Counted from the stretch's first letter, positions 18,114-27,550 are shown. The stretch: DNA of 50,958 nt from Eubacteriales bacterium (GCA_030540255.1 JAUNWP010000001.1:4000-54957), one strand, 5' to 3'. The notes: generated by a model from the letters alone, not told the origin. Program-made: numbers and translations.

Positions 18114-19787
18114 TTAGAACAGACCTGTGATACGTCCCTCATCATCAACATCGATCTTCTCTGCCGAAGGAACCTTAGGAAGTCCCGGCATGGTCATTAT
18201 ATCACCGGTAAGTGCAACTATGAATCCGGCACCTGCAGCGATCTTAAGATTACGAACTGTTATCTCAAATCCTTCCGGTGCTCCAAGCTTACTTGCATCA
18301 TCAGAGAACGAGTACTGTGTCTTAGCCATACAGATAGGAAGCTTGTCGAAACCGAGAGCTTCGATATGAGCAAGCTGCTTAAGCGCATTATCTGTAAGTA
18401 CCACGCCGTCTGCATGATATACCTTCTTGGCGATAGCCTCAAGCTTCTCCTTAACACTCTGATCAAGATCATATACGAAGCTGAAATTATTAGGCTCTTC
18501 ACAAAGTCTTACAACTTCCTCGGCAAGTGCCTTTCCGCCTTCGCCGCCCTTTGCCCATACTTCCGAAAGAGCTACATTTACACCGAGCTTCTTGCATTCA
18601 TCTTCAACAAGCTTAAGTTCTGCCTCTGTATCTGTCGGGAATGCATTGACAGCAACAACGCATGGAAGTCCGTAGACATTCTTAACGTTTGATACATGTC
18701 TGAGAAGGTTAGGAACGCCTGCCTTAAGTGCTTCGAGATTCTCGTTGTTAAGATCCTTCTTAGGCACTCCGCCGTGATACTTAAGAGCTCTTACGGTTGC
18801 AACGATTACTACTGCTGAAGGCTTGAAGCCTGCATAACGGCACTTGATATCAACAAATTTCTCAGCACCGAGATCTGCGGCAAAACCTGCCTCTGTTACA
18901 GCGTAGTCACCAACCTTAAGTGCCATACGTGTAGCTGTTATCGAGTTGCAGCCATGTGCGATATTAGCGAATGGACCGCCGTGAATAAATGCCGGTGTAT
19001 GCTCAAGTGTCTGAACAAGGTTCGGCTTAAGAGCATCCTTAAGCAGTGCGGCCATTGCTCCCTCTGCCTTGAGGTCATGAGCGGTTACAGGCTTGCCGTC
19101 AAAAGTATATGCTACTATCATACGTCCGAGTCTTGCCTTGAGGTCGCTGATATCTGATGCAAGACAGAGAACTGCCATTACCTCTGATGCAACAGTGATC
19201 TCGAATCCGTCCTCTCTCGGAACTCCCTGCATCTTACCGCCGAGTCCGTCTATGATATGTCTGAGCTGACGGTCATTCATATCAACTGCTCTCTTCCATG
19301 TTATCTGCTTAACATCTATGCCGAGCTGGTTGCCCTGCTGAATATGGTTATCAAGCATAGCTGCAAGAAGGTTATTGGCAGCTCCTATAGCATGGAAGTC
19401 CCCGGTGAAATGAAGGTTGATATCCTCCATAGGTACTACCTGAGCATAACCGCCGCCTGCTGCGCCACCCTTGACACCGAATACGGGTCCGAGTGAAGGC
19501 TCACGCAGTGCACATACGGCATTCTTGCCGATCTTACGAAGTCCGTCAACCAGTCCTACTGTGGTTGTAGTCTTACCTTCACCTGCCGGTGTAGGTGTAA
19601 TAGCTGTCACAAGGATAAGCTTACCATCCGGTCTTTCATCCTCCTTGAGCATTTTATAATCTATCTTAGCTTTGTAGTTGCCATAGAGCTCAAGATATTT
19701 CTCATCAATGCCTGCTTTTTCTGCAATCTCGCTTATCTTTGCCGGGTGTGATGCCTGTGCTATCTCAATATCAGTCTTAATTTCCAT
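18114..19787 (-). CDS. fhs: Formate-tetrahydrofolate ligase
   Basis: Fhs makes 10-formyl-THF from formate, THF and ATP. The ATP site [16 protein letters not shown] (about residues 65-80) and the conserved blocks [50 protein letters not shown] and [17 protein letters not shown] are all intact. Length is 557 residues. The ATG follows GGGAGG. With fchA, folD and folC it forms a one-carbon cluster that supplies methylene-THF, possibly to the nearby PanB. Confidence 0.97.
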   Translation of the reverse strand: MEIKTDIEIAQASHPAKISEIAEKAGIDEKYLELYGNYKAKIDYKMLKEDERPDGKLILVTAITPTPAGEGKTTTTVGLVDGLRKIGKNAVCALREPSLGPVFGVKGGAAGGGYAQVVPMEDINLHFTGDFHAIGAANNLLAAMLDNHIQQGNQLGIDVKQITWKRAVDMNDRQLRHIIDGLGGKMQGVPREDGFEITVASEVMAVLCLASDISDLKARLGRMIVAYTFDGKPVTAHDLKAEGAMAALLKDALKPNLVQTLEHTPAFIHGGPFANIAHGCNSITATRMALKVGDYAVTEAGFAADLGAEKFVDIKCRYAGFKPSAVVIVATVRALKYHGGVPKKDLNNENLEALKAGVPNLLRHVSNVKNVYGLPCVVAVNAFPTDTEAELKLVEDECKKLGVNVALSEVWAKGGEGGKALAEEVVRLCEEPNNFSFVYDLDQSVKEKLEAIAKKVYHADGVVLTDNALKQLAHIEALGFDKLPICMAKTQYSFSDDASKLGAPEGFEITVRNLKIAAGAGFIVALTGDIMTMPGLPKVPSAEKIDVDDEGRITGLF

Positions 19788-19958
19788 TGTATACTACCTC
19801 CCTTAAACAGAAAACTTAACAACAAATCAAAAGCTGCATTTTTAATTGAATATATTCTTTAGGTTTTGCACCTTTTTAAAGTCCTATTTTTTACAAAAAT
19901 GCAAGTACTTATTTTGCCTGAATTGTATAAAAACAGGTACATAAAAGGGTACAAAAAT

Positions 19959-20002
19959 AGCCCCCGACTAAACCGTCGCGAAAACTGCCTTAATCGAGGG
20001 CT
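19959..20002 (-). terminator. Terminator of the TRAP transporter operon
   Basis: AGCCCTCGATTAA pairs imperfectly with TTAGTCGGGGGCT and is followed on the minus strand by ATTTTTGT. It lies about 80 bases after the dctM stop and upstream of fhs. Confidence 0.8.
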
Positions 20003-20081
20003 TTCGGCGCTTGTTAATTAATCTTAAACATTTGGCCTTTGTTATTATACTTGACTATCCGAGCTGCTCGTTAAACTATAC

Positions 20082-21356
20082 TCAGAATGTCAGATTTATA
20101 CCTGTGATTACCGGGATGTAGGTATAGAGAAGCAATACCGCAAACTCGATAAGAAGGTAAAGAATGATCTTCTTTGATACTCCGCCTATGGAAGACTTTG
20201 TAATACCTGCTGCAACGAAGAGGTTAACAGCCATAGGAGGTGTGATCATACCGATAGATGTATTAACGATTATAATAAGTCCGAGTGCTACAGGGCTGAT
20301 TCCGAGGAACGAGCAAAGCGGAAGCAGGATCGGTGTAACAAGCAGGATGATCGACTGTGTCTCAAGGAAGCATCCGAGGAACAGAAGTATAATGTTAATA
20401 ACAAACAGCATAACGTACTTGTTGCTGAAGAGCTCAAGAGCTGCGTTACAGATGATGTTCGGTATGTTCTCACTTGTCATGAACCATGCAAACGGTGCTG
20501 ACATAGCTACTACGAAAAGTACGCAAGCTGCACTTACCGCACTCTCAAGGAATATCTTGTAGAGGATCTTGATCGAAAGCTCGTGGTAAACGACTGCTGA
20601 TACGATCAAAGCGTAGATACAAGCAACCGATGCCGACTCTGTAGGAGTGAAGATTCCGGCATAGATACCGCCAAGGATGATGACCGGCATAAGGAGTGCA
20701 AGTAAAGCATCCTTAAAGCGAACGAGATAATCCTTCGCAGAATACTTTGTTCTGTCTACCGAGTCAAATTCGTGACAGGTAACAATATTGGTAATGCAAA
20801 GTGCAAGAGCAAGCATTATTCCCGGGATCCATCCAGCCTTAAACATGGAGAGGATCGACTGGTCTGCTGTAACCGCGTATGTAACCATCGGAATCGACGG
20901 AGGAATAACTACTCCGAGTGTACCTGCCGATGCTGCGATGGCGGCTACCTTATCCTTAGGATAACCCTTCTCAAGCATACGAGGTGCTGTGATACCTCCG
21001 ATAGCGGCAACTGTTGCCGGGTTGGAACCGGAGATGGCACCGAAGAATGCCGAAGCAACAACCGAGATAACAGCAAGTCTTCCCGGTATAGCCTTAAGAA
21101 CTATCTCAAAGAAAGCTATAAGCCTCTTGGAAATACCACCCTCTGCCATGATGTTTCCGGCAAGAATGAAGAACGGTATTGCCATAAGAACGAAGTTATC
21201 AACCTGGGTAAAAAGTCTTGTTACAACTGCATTAAGATACTGCAGATTGTCTGTTGCATACATTGTTACGGCAGCCGCAACTCCAAGGCTTGTCCCGATC
21301 GGAACACCGAGGAATAGCAACAGGAACAGTGAACCGAAAAGTAATCCTATCAGCAT
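20082..21356 (-). CDS. dctM: TRAP transporter large membrane subunit (DctM)
   Basis: The 424-residue protein has about 12 membrane helices and the DctM signature pieces: PFFILAGNIMAEGGISKRLI, FGAISGSNPATVAAIGGITAPRM, SAGTLGVVIPPSIPMVTYAV and NTSIGMITPPMAVNLFVAAGIT. It forms the Na+-coupled transport channel. The ATG immediately follows the dctQ stop codon, and AGGAGG lies at the end of dctQ, so the two are translated together. Confidence 0.95.
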   Translation of the reverse strand: MLIGLLFGSLFLLLFLGVPIGTSLGVAAAVTMYATDNLQYLNAVVTRLFTQVDNFVLMAIPFFILAGNIMAEGGISKRLIAFFEIVLKAIPGRLAVISVVASAFFGAISGSNPATVAAIGGITAPRMLEKGYPKDKVAAIAASAGTLGVVIPPSIPMVTYAVTADQSILSMFKAGWIPGIMLALALCITNIVTCHEFDSVDRTKYSAKDYLVRFKDALLALLMPVIILGGIYAGIFTPTESASVACIYALIVSAVVYHELSIKILYKIFLESAVSAACVLFVVAMSAPFAWFMTSENIPNIICNAALELFSNKYVMLFVINIILLFLGCFLETQSIILLVTPILLPLCSFLGISPVALGLIIIVNTSIGMITPPMAVNLFVAAGITKSSIGGVSKKIILYLLIEFAVLLLYTYIPVITGINLTF

Positions 21357-21833
21357 TTATTTATCCTCCTTTGTTCTTATTTTATTAATGTTAAAGGCGG
21401 TATAATAAATGGCCATCAGTACGAGTCCTACCGGAATAAGCATATATACGATTCCGAGAGGCCACTCAAGCATCGGTGAGAGCTTGCCCTGTGTAAGCAT
21501 CTTGTTTGATATCTGCCATCCCTGTTTGAGGATAAATAACGAGAAAAGATCAACTACAATAATGTTAACTACTGTAATGATATTCTGAACTTTTTTAGGG
21601 AATACCATTCCTACAACTTCAACCGCGAAATGGCTTCCTCTTGAAGCTGCTATCATAGCTCCGAGATAGGTCATTGCGATCATTGAATATCTTGCGAACT
21701 CCTCACTCCACGGAATGGCAAAAAGCCCGGTGTAACGTCCGACAGTTGCAAAGAAGATAACCAAAACCATGGCGATCATTACCAGAACTATCACAGTCTC
21801 CATGAATTTCTTGAATGTATCGAGTATCTTCAT
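21357..21833 (-). CDS. dctQ: TRAP transporter small membrane subunit (DctQ)
   Basis: Four membrane helices with the DctQ core pattern (FATVGRYTGLFAIPWSEEFARYSMIAMTYLGAM, cited in part) identify the small TRAP subunit, which connects DctP to DctM. The start is uncertain. ATG codons lie at 21920, 21863 and 21833, and none has a clean ribosome site. The ATG at 21833 gives 158 residues, the usual family length, and removes an atypical polar extension. Confidence 0.88.
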   Translation of the reverse strand: MKILDTFKKFMETVIVLVMIAMVLVIFFATVGRYTGLFAIPWSEEFARYSMIAMTYLGAMIAASRGSHFAVEVVGMVFPKKVQNIITVVNIIVVDLFSLFILKQGWQISNKMLTQGKLSPMLEWPLGIVYMLIPVGLVLMAIYYTAFNINKIRTKEDK

Positions 21834-21964
21834 AGATTGTAAAGTGCCCCCTTTTCTATCCATCTTATCCCGGAACAAAACCATAACCCGGGATAAATCG
21901 TCAGGCTTATGTCTCTTCATACACCGTTCACTGCAAGAACATTTTTTCTGTATAAAGAAACATA

Positions 21965-22000
21965 ATCCGATCTGCCCTGCCTGACGCGGGCAGACCGGAT
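21965..22000 (-). other. Intercistronic hairpin between dctP and dctQ
   Basis: ATCCGaTCTGCCC pairs with GGGCAGAcCGGAT around a ten-base loop. No U-tract follows. Such stem-loops behind solute-binding-protein genes commonly protect the upstream message, giving more binding protein than permease. Confidence 0.65.
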
Positions 22001-22061
22001 CAATTACGGTTATTTAGCGGCTTGCATCCGCTTACCCCTAAACGAATACTTCAAGTCGTTA

Positions 22062-23195
22062 TTACTTATTTGTAACTGCCTGGATCTTTGCAAGAAGGTC
22101 TGCATCGATACCAAGTGAGCTATCCTCGTATACCGGCTTTGTAGCCTCGATCCACTCATCCTGATCGATATCGGAGATAACGATGCCGTAAGCTTCCATA
22201 TCCTTACGAGCCTGAACAGCCATACGCTGCTCGATCTGACGCTGCTCATCCTTTGCAAGATCAGCTGCCTCAACAAGGATCTTCTGCTGATCTTCTGTAA
22301 GACCATCGAATACGTCCTGGCTGATTGCAAGTACAGACGGGCTGTAGAATACGTTGTTCTCTGTCATGTAAGGCTGAACCTCATGAAGCTTGTTAGCATA
22401 GTATGTGATTGAGAATGGGTTCTCCTGTCCGTCGATAGTTCCCTGCTGAAGTGCTGAGAATACCTCGCCCATAGCCATAGCTGTAGGTGTTGCACCGAGT
22501 ACAGTATATGTAGCCATGTGAACCTTGTTCTCCATTGTACGGATCTTCATGCCCTTAAGGTCATCAGGATGTACGATCTCCTTCTTGGAGTTTGTTGTGC
22601 ATCTGTAACCGTTCTCCCAGAATCCAAGAGCCTTAACACCTGTTCCCTCGAACTCGCCGAGAAGGAACTGTCCAACTTCACCGTCAAGAACCTCATAAGC
22701 GGTCTCGTATGTCGGGAAGAGGTAAGGAAGGTCAAGAACGCCCCAGTTAGCTGTTGCGTTAGCAAATGCCGGGATAGGACCTGTTGATGTAACGATCATG
22801 TCCTGTGTTCCCATTGATACTGCATCAAGCATATCAGACTCGTTGCCAAGTGCTGAGCTCGGATAGATATCAACTGTCATCTCGCCGTTAGACATCTCCT
22901 CAAGGTGATTTCTGAGTGCTACAAGACCTGCTGCATAAGCTCCTGACATAGAACCTGTGATACCTGCCTTGAAGTGAATCTTTGCATCTGCTGATCCGAG
23001 CGGATCCTCATCAGCTGCACTACCCTCAACCTGAGTCATAGCTGCCTCACCGGCTGCTGCCTCTTTTGACTCTGTTGCAGCTGCCTCTGTCTCTGCGTCT
23101 GCAGCTGCTGTTGTTGTAGCTGTTGAACTTCCGCCGCATGCTGCGAGTGAAGCTGTCATTGCTGCAACGAGTGCAAGTGAAATAAACTTCTTCAT
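22062..23195 (-). CDS. dctP: TRAP transporter solute-binding lipoprotein (DctP), copy 1
   Basis: The protein starts with a lipoprotein signal (MKKFISLALVAAMTASLAAC, lipobox LAAC, Cys20), followed by a Thr/Ala/Glu-rich linker to about residue 60. The DctP fold then shows YPSSALGNESDMLDAVSMGTQDM, the ligand-binding region PDDLKGMKIRTMENKVHM (the Arg that normally binds the substrate carboxylate) and the later QQGTIDGQENPFSITY. The substrate is therefore an organic acid, perhaps a 2-oxo or hydroxy acid given the ilvD-panB context. It is a close paralogue of the gene at 26214-27347. Confidence 0.94.
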   Translation of the reverse strand: MKKFISLALVAAMTASLAACGGSSTATTTAAADAETEAAATESKEAAAGEAAMTQVEGSAADEDPLGSADAKIHFKAGITGSMSGAYAAGLVALRNHLEEMSNGEMTVDIYPSSALGNESDMLDAVSMGTQDMIVTSTGPIPAFANATANWGVLDLPYLFPTYETAYEVLDGEVGQFLLGEFEGTGVKALGFWENGYRCTTNSKKEIVHPDDLKGMKIRTMENKVHMATYTVLGATPTAMAMGEVFSALQQGTIDGQENPFSITYYANKLHEVQPYMTENNVFYSPSVLAISQDVFDGLTEDQQKILVEAADLAKDEQRQIEQRMAVQARKDMEAYGIVISDIDQDEWIEATKPVYEDSSLGIDADLLAKIQAVTNK

Positions 23196-23229
23196 GTTTT
23201 TCTCCCTTTCTTAAATTAGATTTTGGTTC

Positions 23230-23251
23230 GTGCCGGGCACTCGCCCGACAC
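23230..23251 (-). other. Small hairpin between panB and dctP
   Basis: GTGTCGGGC pairs with GCCCGGCAC (one mismatch) around GAGT. No U-tract follows on the minus strand, so it is more likely an mRNA processing or stabilising element than a terminator. Confidence 0.5.
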
Positions 23252-23294
23252 TCCCCACTACATGAATATGTTTATTATATCACAAACTTCTCAA

Positions 23295-24131
23295 TTACTC
23301 TACAGGAAATCCATCTACTTTTGCATTATAACTGTATTCCGGTGTCGGGAATGCTCCGGAGCAGGTTTCATCATAGAAAGCATTAAGTGCATCTACCATA
23401 GGCTGACGAAGCTCTGCGTAATGTTTAACAAACTTCGGCTTCATATCATTGAAGAGACCTGTCATATCGTAGAGGTTAAGTTCCTGACCGTCTGTATACT
23501 TGCCTGCACCGATTCCGCAGCAAGGTATCTTGACCGTCTCGGTGATCTTCTTCGCAACGCCTACCGGCATGCACTCAAGGCAGATTGCAAATGCGCCTGC
23601 TGCCTCAACAGCCTTGGCATCCTCAAGGAGCTGTACGGCATAATCGCTGTCCTTACCCTGAACTCTGAAGCCTCCGAGCTGGCTGATAGACTGAGGTGTA
23701 AGGCCGATATGTGCCATTACCGGAATACCGCCGTCAACGATAGCCTTGATCCTCGGTGCCATCTTTGCTCCGCCCTCAAGCTTGATGCAGTCGCATCCAC
23801 CTTCCTGCATGATACGGTTTGCATTGGCTACAGCCTGCTCATTGCTTACATTATAGGTTCCGAACGGCATGTCTCCTACAACGAAGGTATTAGGAGCGCC
23901 CTTAACGACAGATCTTGTATGGTGAATGATCATATCAAGAGTTACCGGGATAGTTGAGCCGTCACCTGTGATAACATTTCCGAGAGAATCACCTACAAGG
24001 ATCATCTCTGTCTTACTTTCATCTACGATTCCGGCAAAGGTATAATCGTAGCAGATAGTCCAGGTCCACTTCTGTCCCTCTTCCTTATAACGCTGGAAAT
24101 CCTTAACAGTACACTTTTTCTTATCGCTCAT
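23295..24131 (-). CDS. panB: 3-methyl-2-oxobutanoate hydroxymethyltransferase
   Basis: PanB transfers a hydroxymethyl group from 5,10-methylene-THF to 2-oxoisovalerate, giving ketopantoate. Mg2+ ligands appear in ILVGDSLGN, VVGDMPFGTY and IKLEGG, and the catalytic Glu in ICLECMPVGVAKKIT. The GLTPQSISQLGGFRVQG and PCCGIGAGKYTDGQ blocks are conserved. Length is 278 residues. The gene is followed by TRAP transporter genes and preceded by ilvD, with no panC or panE nearby, so use in transported-acid metabolism and not only vitamin synthesis is conceivable. Confidence 0.9.
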   Translation of the reverse strand: MSDKKKCTVKDFQRYKEEGQKWTWTICYDYTFAGIVDESKTEMILVGDSLGNVITGDGSTIPVTLDMIIHHTRSVVKGAPNTFVVGDMPFGTYNVSNEQAVANANRIMQEGGCDCIKLEGGAKMAPRIKAIVDGGIPVMAHIGLTPQSISQLGGFRVQGKDSDYAVQLLEDAKAVEAAGAFAICLECMPVGVAKKITETVKIPCCGIGAGKYTDGQELNLYDMTGLFNDMKPKFVKHYAELRQPMVDALNAFYDETCSGAFPTPEYSYNAKVDGFPVE

Positions 24132-24223
24132 TGGTTTAACTCCTTTTATAAATAACCGAAAGCTGTAACGCTTTATACCCTTTTAATATGTCAATGTTCA
24201 GTCGGCTTATGCCCGATTGTTTT

Positions 24224-25888
24224 TTATTTCTTAAATACTGCTCCTGCCATTGCCGATGTAACCAGTCTTGAATATCTGTCAAGATAGCTGCCCGGCTTAA
24301 CCGGCGGCTTATGCGGTTCCCAGCCGATCTTACGTTTCTCAATCTCCTCCTCCGGAACATTGAGTGTAACACTTCCGCCTTCTATATCTATGGAAATGCT
24401 GTCGCCGTCCTTAACAAATGCAATGAGTCCGCCCTCTGCCGCCTCAGGTGAAACATGTCCTATGGCTGCTCCTCTTGTTGCTCCGGAGAAACGTCCGTCT
24501 GTAACAAGTGCTACGCTTGATCCGAGGCCCATACCTATGATGGCTGATGTAGGTGTGAGCATCTCTCTCATACCCGGACCGCCCTTAGGTCCTTCATATC
24601 TGATGACCACAACATCACCCGGCTTGATCTCACCGTTATATATAGCCTTGACCGCCGGCTCTTCCTGATCGAATACTCTTGCCGGTCCGGTATGCTTAAG
24701 CATCTCCGGAACAACTCCCGCCTTCTTGCAGACAGCTCCATCCTTGGCAAGGTTGCCGTACATGATCTTAAGTCCGCCGGTAAGGCTGTATGCAGTCTCC
24801 TTGCTGCGGATAACATCCTCATTGATAACAGCATGTCCTTCGACATTTTCAAATACGGTCTTGCCTGTAACGGTAAGATTGTCCTCAAGGAGACCATATT
24901 CCTTAAGTCTTGCCATAAGCGCCGTAACTCCGCCTGCATTATCAAAGTCTGCCGGATAATGCGGTCCCGAAGGCTTCATCTTAACAAGATGCGGAACCTT
25001 GGCTGCAATCGCCTCTACCTCATCGAAGCTGAACGGAATGTCTGCCTCGTTGCAGATAGCCGCAAGATGGAGCATGGTATTGGAAGATCCTCCGATAGCC
25101 ATATCAACTACCAAAGCATTATGTATAGCCTTGGCATTAAGTATCTGCTTGCAGTTTACCTGCTGCTTCCAAAGCTCAACGATACGCATACCTGTACGCT
25201 TCGCAACAGCGAGCTTCTTACCGCTGAGCGCCGGAAGTGTAGCTCCCGGAAGGCAGAGTCCCAATGCTTCTGTAAGGAAGTTCATCGAGTTTGCCGTACC
25301 GAGCAGGTTGCAGGCTCCGCAGCCCGGAAGTGCACACTGCTCAAGCTTTGACAGCCATTCCTCTGACTTGATTCCTCTTTGTACAAGGCCCGAAGCCTCC
25401 ATAAGATCTGTATATCCGACTTTCTCACCGTCCATGCAGCCCGTCGCCATAACTCCGCCTGAGCAGATTATCGTAGGCACATCAAGTCTTGCTGCCGCCA
25501 TGATCATACCAGGAGTGATCTTATCACAATCAGGGATAAGGACCATTGCATCAAAACTGTGTCCGTTCATCATGCACTCTACAGAATCGGCAATCAGCTC
25601 ACGGCTTGCAAGCGGATAATGCATTCCGTAGTTGCCCTGTGCGATACCGTCGCAAATTCCTATGGTAGGGAATTCTATCGGCTGTCCGCCGGCTGCTATG
25701 ATTCCTTCCTTGACAGCTCTTGCTATAGTGTCAAGATGTCTGTGTCCCGGCATGGTCTCGTTCTGTGCGTTAACCACTGCGATGATCGGCTTATCAAGAT
25801 CCTCCGGAAGAAGTCCCATTGAATAATAAAGTGCTCTGTGAGTTGCTCTCTCCAGACCCTTTGTTGTTATATCACTTTTCTTTGCCAT
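24224..25888 (-). CDS. ilvD: Dihydroxy-acid dehydratase
   Basis: IlvD converts 2,3-dihydroxyisovalerate to 2-oxoisovalerate, the substrate of the neighbouring PanB. The three Fe-S-binding cysteines appear in [18 protein letters not shown] and [15 protein letters not shown]. The lysine of the second motif is the usual carbamylated residue, and the active-site [20 protein letters not shown] is intact. Length is 554 residues. The wider family also contains sugar-acid dehydratases, which often travel with TRAP systems, so that alternative stays open. It is the first gene of an ilvD-panB-dctPQM transcript. Confidence 0.88.
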   Translation of the reverse strand: MAKKSDITTKGLERATHRALYYSMGLLPEDLDKPIIAVVNAQNETMPGHRHLDTIARAVKEGIIAAGGQPIEFPTIGICDGIAQGNYGMHYPLASRELIADSVECMMNGHSFDAMVLIPDCDKITPGMIMAAARLDVPTIICSGGVMATGCMDGEKVGYTDLMEASGLVQRGIKSEEWLSKLEQCALPGCGACNLLGTANSMNFLTEALGLCLPGATLPALSGKKLAVAKRTGMRIVELWKQQVNCKQILNAKAIHNALVVDMAIGGSSNTMLHLAAICNEADIPFSFDEVEAIAAKVPHLVKMKPSGPHYPADFDNAGGVTALMARLKEYGLLEDNLTVTGKTVFENVEGHAVINEDVIRSKETAYSLTGGLKIMYGNLAKDGAVCKKAGVVPEMLKHTGPARVFDQEEPAVKAIYNGEIKPGDVVVIRYEGPKGGPGMREMLTPTSAIIGMGLGSSVALVTDGRFSGATRGAAIGHVSPEAAEGGLIAFVKDGDSISIDIEGGSVTLNVPEEEIEKRKIGWEPHKPPVKPGSYLDRYSRLVTSAMAGAVFKK

Positions 25889-25952
25889 TCTATTCTTACC
25901 CCCAACATACAGTTGCCTGTATGAAAAACGCTTGTTTTCCTTTTATGCGCAA

Positions 25953-25981
25953 ATCTTAACATGAAACGTTTAACATTTCAA
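25953..25981 (-). promoter_or_regulatory. ilvD promoter with operator in the spacer
   Basis: On the minus strand TTGAAA and TAAGAT are 17 bases apart. A 19-base near-perfect palindrome TGAAATGTTAAACGTTTCA (25962-25980) fills the spacer and overlaps the -35 box. The same core, AACGT next to GTTA, occurs in the promoter at 27521-27550. A repressor bound here would block RNA polymerase. The regulator is not in the window. A small hairpin (CATACAG-gcaa-CTGTATG) follows in the leader. Confidence 0.65.
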
Positions 25982-26159
25982 GTCTCGTCTATTCATAAAT
26001 ACCTATTTAGTACAACATATCGACAGATTTTTAAGTTATTTTGCATATGATCCTTATTTTTTTGTGCTATATGTCTTTGTTCTTCTTATTCTTTTTGTGC
26101 AGTCGGTATAAAGCTCATTCTGGATTGTATTTCTGATTATTTCTTGTCCCCTTTGCCAT

Positions 26160-26193
26160 AAAAGGGACCGCCGCAAAAGCAACGATCCCTTTT
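26160..26193 (-). terminator. Terminator after the second dctP gene
   Basis: AAAAGGGA pairs with TCCCTTTT around a partly paired GC-rich interior. It lies 20 bases beyond the stop of the second dctP gene and makes that gene monocistronic. The remaining sequence up to the ilvD promoter (25982-26159) is AT-rich with no recognised feature. Confidence 0.88.
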
Positions 26194-26213
26194 ATATATT
26201 AAGCTAAACGACC

Positions 26214-27347
26214 TTACTTATTTGTAACTGCCTGGATCTTTGCAAGAAGATCTGCATCAATACCGAGTGAGCCGTCATCATATACCGGCTTTGTAGCCTC
26301 GATCCACTCATCCTGATCGATATCGGAGATGATGATGCCGTAAGCTTCCATATCCTTACGAGCCTGAACAGCCATACGCTGCTCTACAGCACGCTGCTCA
26401 TCCTTTGCAAGCTTAGCAGACTCGATAACCCAACCCTGCTGCTCTTCGGTAAGACCATCAAATACGTCCTGGCTGATGCAAAGAACTGCCGGGCTGTAGA
26501 AGATGTTGTTCTCTGTCATGTAAGGCTGAACCTCATGAAGCTTGTTGCCGTAGTAAATGATCGAGAACGGGTTCTCCTGTCCGTCGATAGTTCCCTGCTG
26601 AAGTGCTGAGAATACCTCGCCCATAGCCATAGCTGTAGGTGTTGCACCGAGTACAGTATATGTAGCCATGTGAACCTTGTTCTCCATTGTACGGATCTTC
26701 ATGCCCTTAAGGTCATCAGGATGTACGATCTCCTTCTTGGAGTTTGTTGTGCATCTGTAACCGTTCTCAAAGAATGCAAGAGCCTTAACGCCTGTTCCGT
26801 CAAACTCTCCGAGAAGGAACTGTCCAACCTCGCCGTCAAGAACCTCGTAAGCTGTCTCAGCTGTAGGGAAGAGATACGGAAGGTCAAGAACAGCCCAGTT
26901 GGCTGTTGCATTGGCAAATGCAGGGATAGGGCCTGTTGATGTAACAAGCATATCCTGTGTTCCGGTAGATACCGCATCAAGCATATCAGACTCGTTGCCA
27001 AGTGCTGAGCTCGGATAAATATCTACTGTCATATCTCCGTCTGACATCTCCTCAAGGTGATTTCTGAATGCCACAAGACCTGCTGCATATGCACCTGTCA
27101 TAGCATTGGTTATACCTGCCTTGAAGTGAATGCTTGCTGTTGACGGTCCGAGCGGGTCCTCATTGGCTGCACTTCCCTCTACCATAGTCATGGATGTTTC
27201 AGCTGCTGCAGCTGTTGACTCTGCTGCTGCACTTTCAGTCTCTGCTTCCGAAGCTGCTGCCGTTGTTGTTGCGGTTGAGCTTCCGCCGCATGCTGCAAGT
27301 GAAGCTGTCATTGCTGCAACCAGTGCCAATGAAATAAACTTTTTCAT
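26214..27347 (-). CDS. TRAP transporter solute-binding lipoprotein (DctP), copy 2
   Basis: This is a close paralogue of the DctP at 22062-23195. It has the same lipoprotein signal (MKKFISLALVAAMTASLAAC), the same Thr/Ala/Glu linker style and the same ligand region (PDDLKGMKIRTMENKVHM). A 200-base block (26569-26768 and 22417-22616) is identical in DNA. It is expressed alone from its own promoter with a long leader. It probably serves the same DctQM with altered specificity or as extra binding capacity. The ATG at 27347 is preferred to 27350 because its spacing from GGAG equals that in copy 1. Confidence 0.93.
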   Translation of the reverse strand: MKKFISLALVAAMTASLAACGGSSTATTTAAASEAETESAAAESTAAAAETSMTMVEGSAANEDPLGPSTASIHFKAGITNAMTGAYAAGLVAFRNHLEEMSDGDMTVDIYPSSALGNESDMLDAVSTGTQDMLVTSTGPIPAFANATANWAVLDLPYLFPTAETAYEVLDGEVGQFLLGEFDGTGVKALAFFENGYRCTTNSKKEIVHPDDLKGMKIRTMENKVHMATYTVLGATPTAMAMGEVFSALQQGTIDGQENPFSIIYYGNKLHEVQPYMTENNIFYSPAVLCISQDVFDGLTEEQQGWVIESAKLAKDEQRAVEQRMAVQARKDMEAYGIIISDIDQDEWIEATKPVYDDGSLGIDADLLAKIQAVTNK

Positions 27348-27350
27348 CAT

Positions 27351-27514
27351 TTTCTCCCTTCTATCCTTGGAAAATTACCTCTAAGAGCCTTTGGTACCCC
27401 TATCAAAGAAACTCTTATATCTGAATAACAGATAGTTACTGCCGACACGATCGTTCGGCATGATATCGGCTGAGCTGCAATAAATGTATCTTGTAATACA
27501 TTTCTCAGCTGACA
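27351..27514 (-). ncRNA. Structured four-hairpin leader of the second dctP
   Basis: From the predicted start site the RNA folds into four consecutive hairpins. HP1 (27469-27509) has GCTGAG/CTCAGC around AAATGTAT/ATACATTT. HP2 (27441-27459) has GCCGA/TCGGC arms with a nearly fully paired interior. HP3 (27418-27434) is TATCTG-ttatt-CAGATA. HP4 (27383-27416) has AAGAG/CTCTT with CTTTG/CAAAG. An unpaired purine-rich stretch with the GGGAG ribosome site follows. No known riboswitch family was recognised. It may be a regulatory RNA, or just a stabilised 5' UTR. Confidence 0.55.
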
Positions 27515-27520
27515 TTTTGA

Positions 27521-27550
27521 ATTGTAACACGTTTAACGTTTTGAATTCAA
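27521..27550 (-). promoter_or_regulatory. Promoter of the second dctP with spacer operator
   Basis: TTGAAT and TACAAT are separated by 18 bases on the minus strand. The spacer holds ACGTT-A-AACGT, the same palindrome core as in the ilvD promoter. The predicted start near 27514 lies just upstream of hairpin 1 of the leader, which supports the assignment. Upstream sequence to the end of comF (27551-27772) is AT-rich with no recognised gene. Confidence 0.65.

Noticed and set aside
18108..18692. Long plus-strand ORF opposite fhs (194 codons)
   Set aside because: It is an antisense shadow of the conserved fhs gene with cysteine-rich, non-family sequence.
19788..19958. THF riboswitch upstream of fhs
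   Set aside because: The conserved core of either known THF class was not found, only a small AGGT/ACCT hairpin.
25962..25980. CcpA catabolite-responsive (cre) site
   Set aside because: The CG is displaced by one base from its place in the cre consensus. The longer palindrome TGAAA…TTTCA fits another regulator better.
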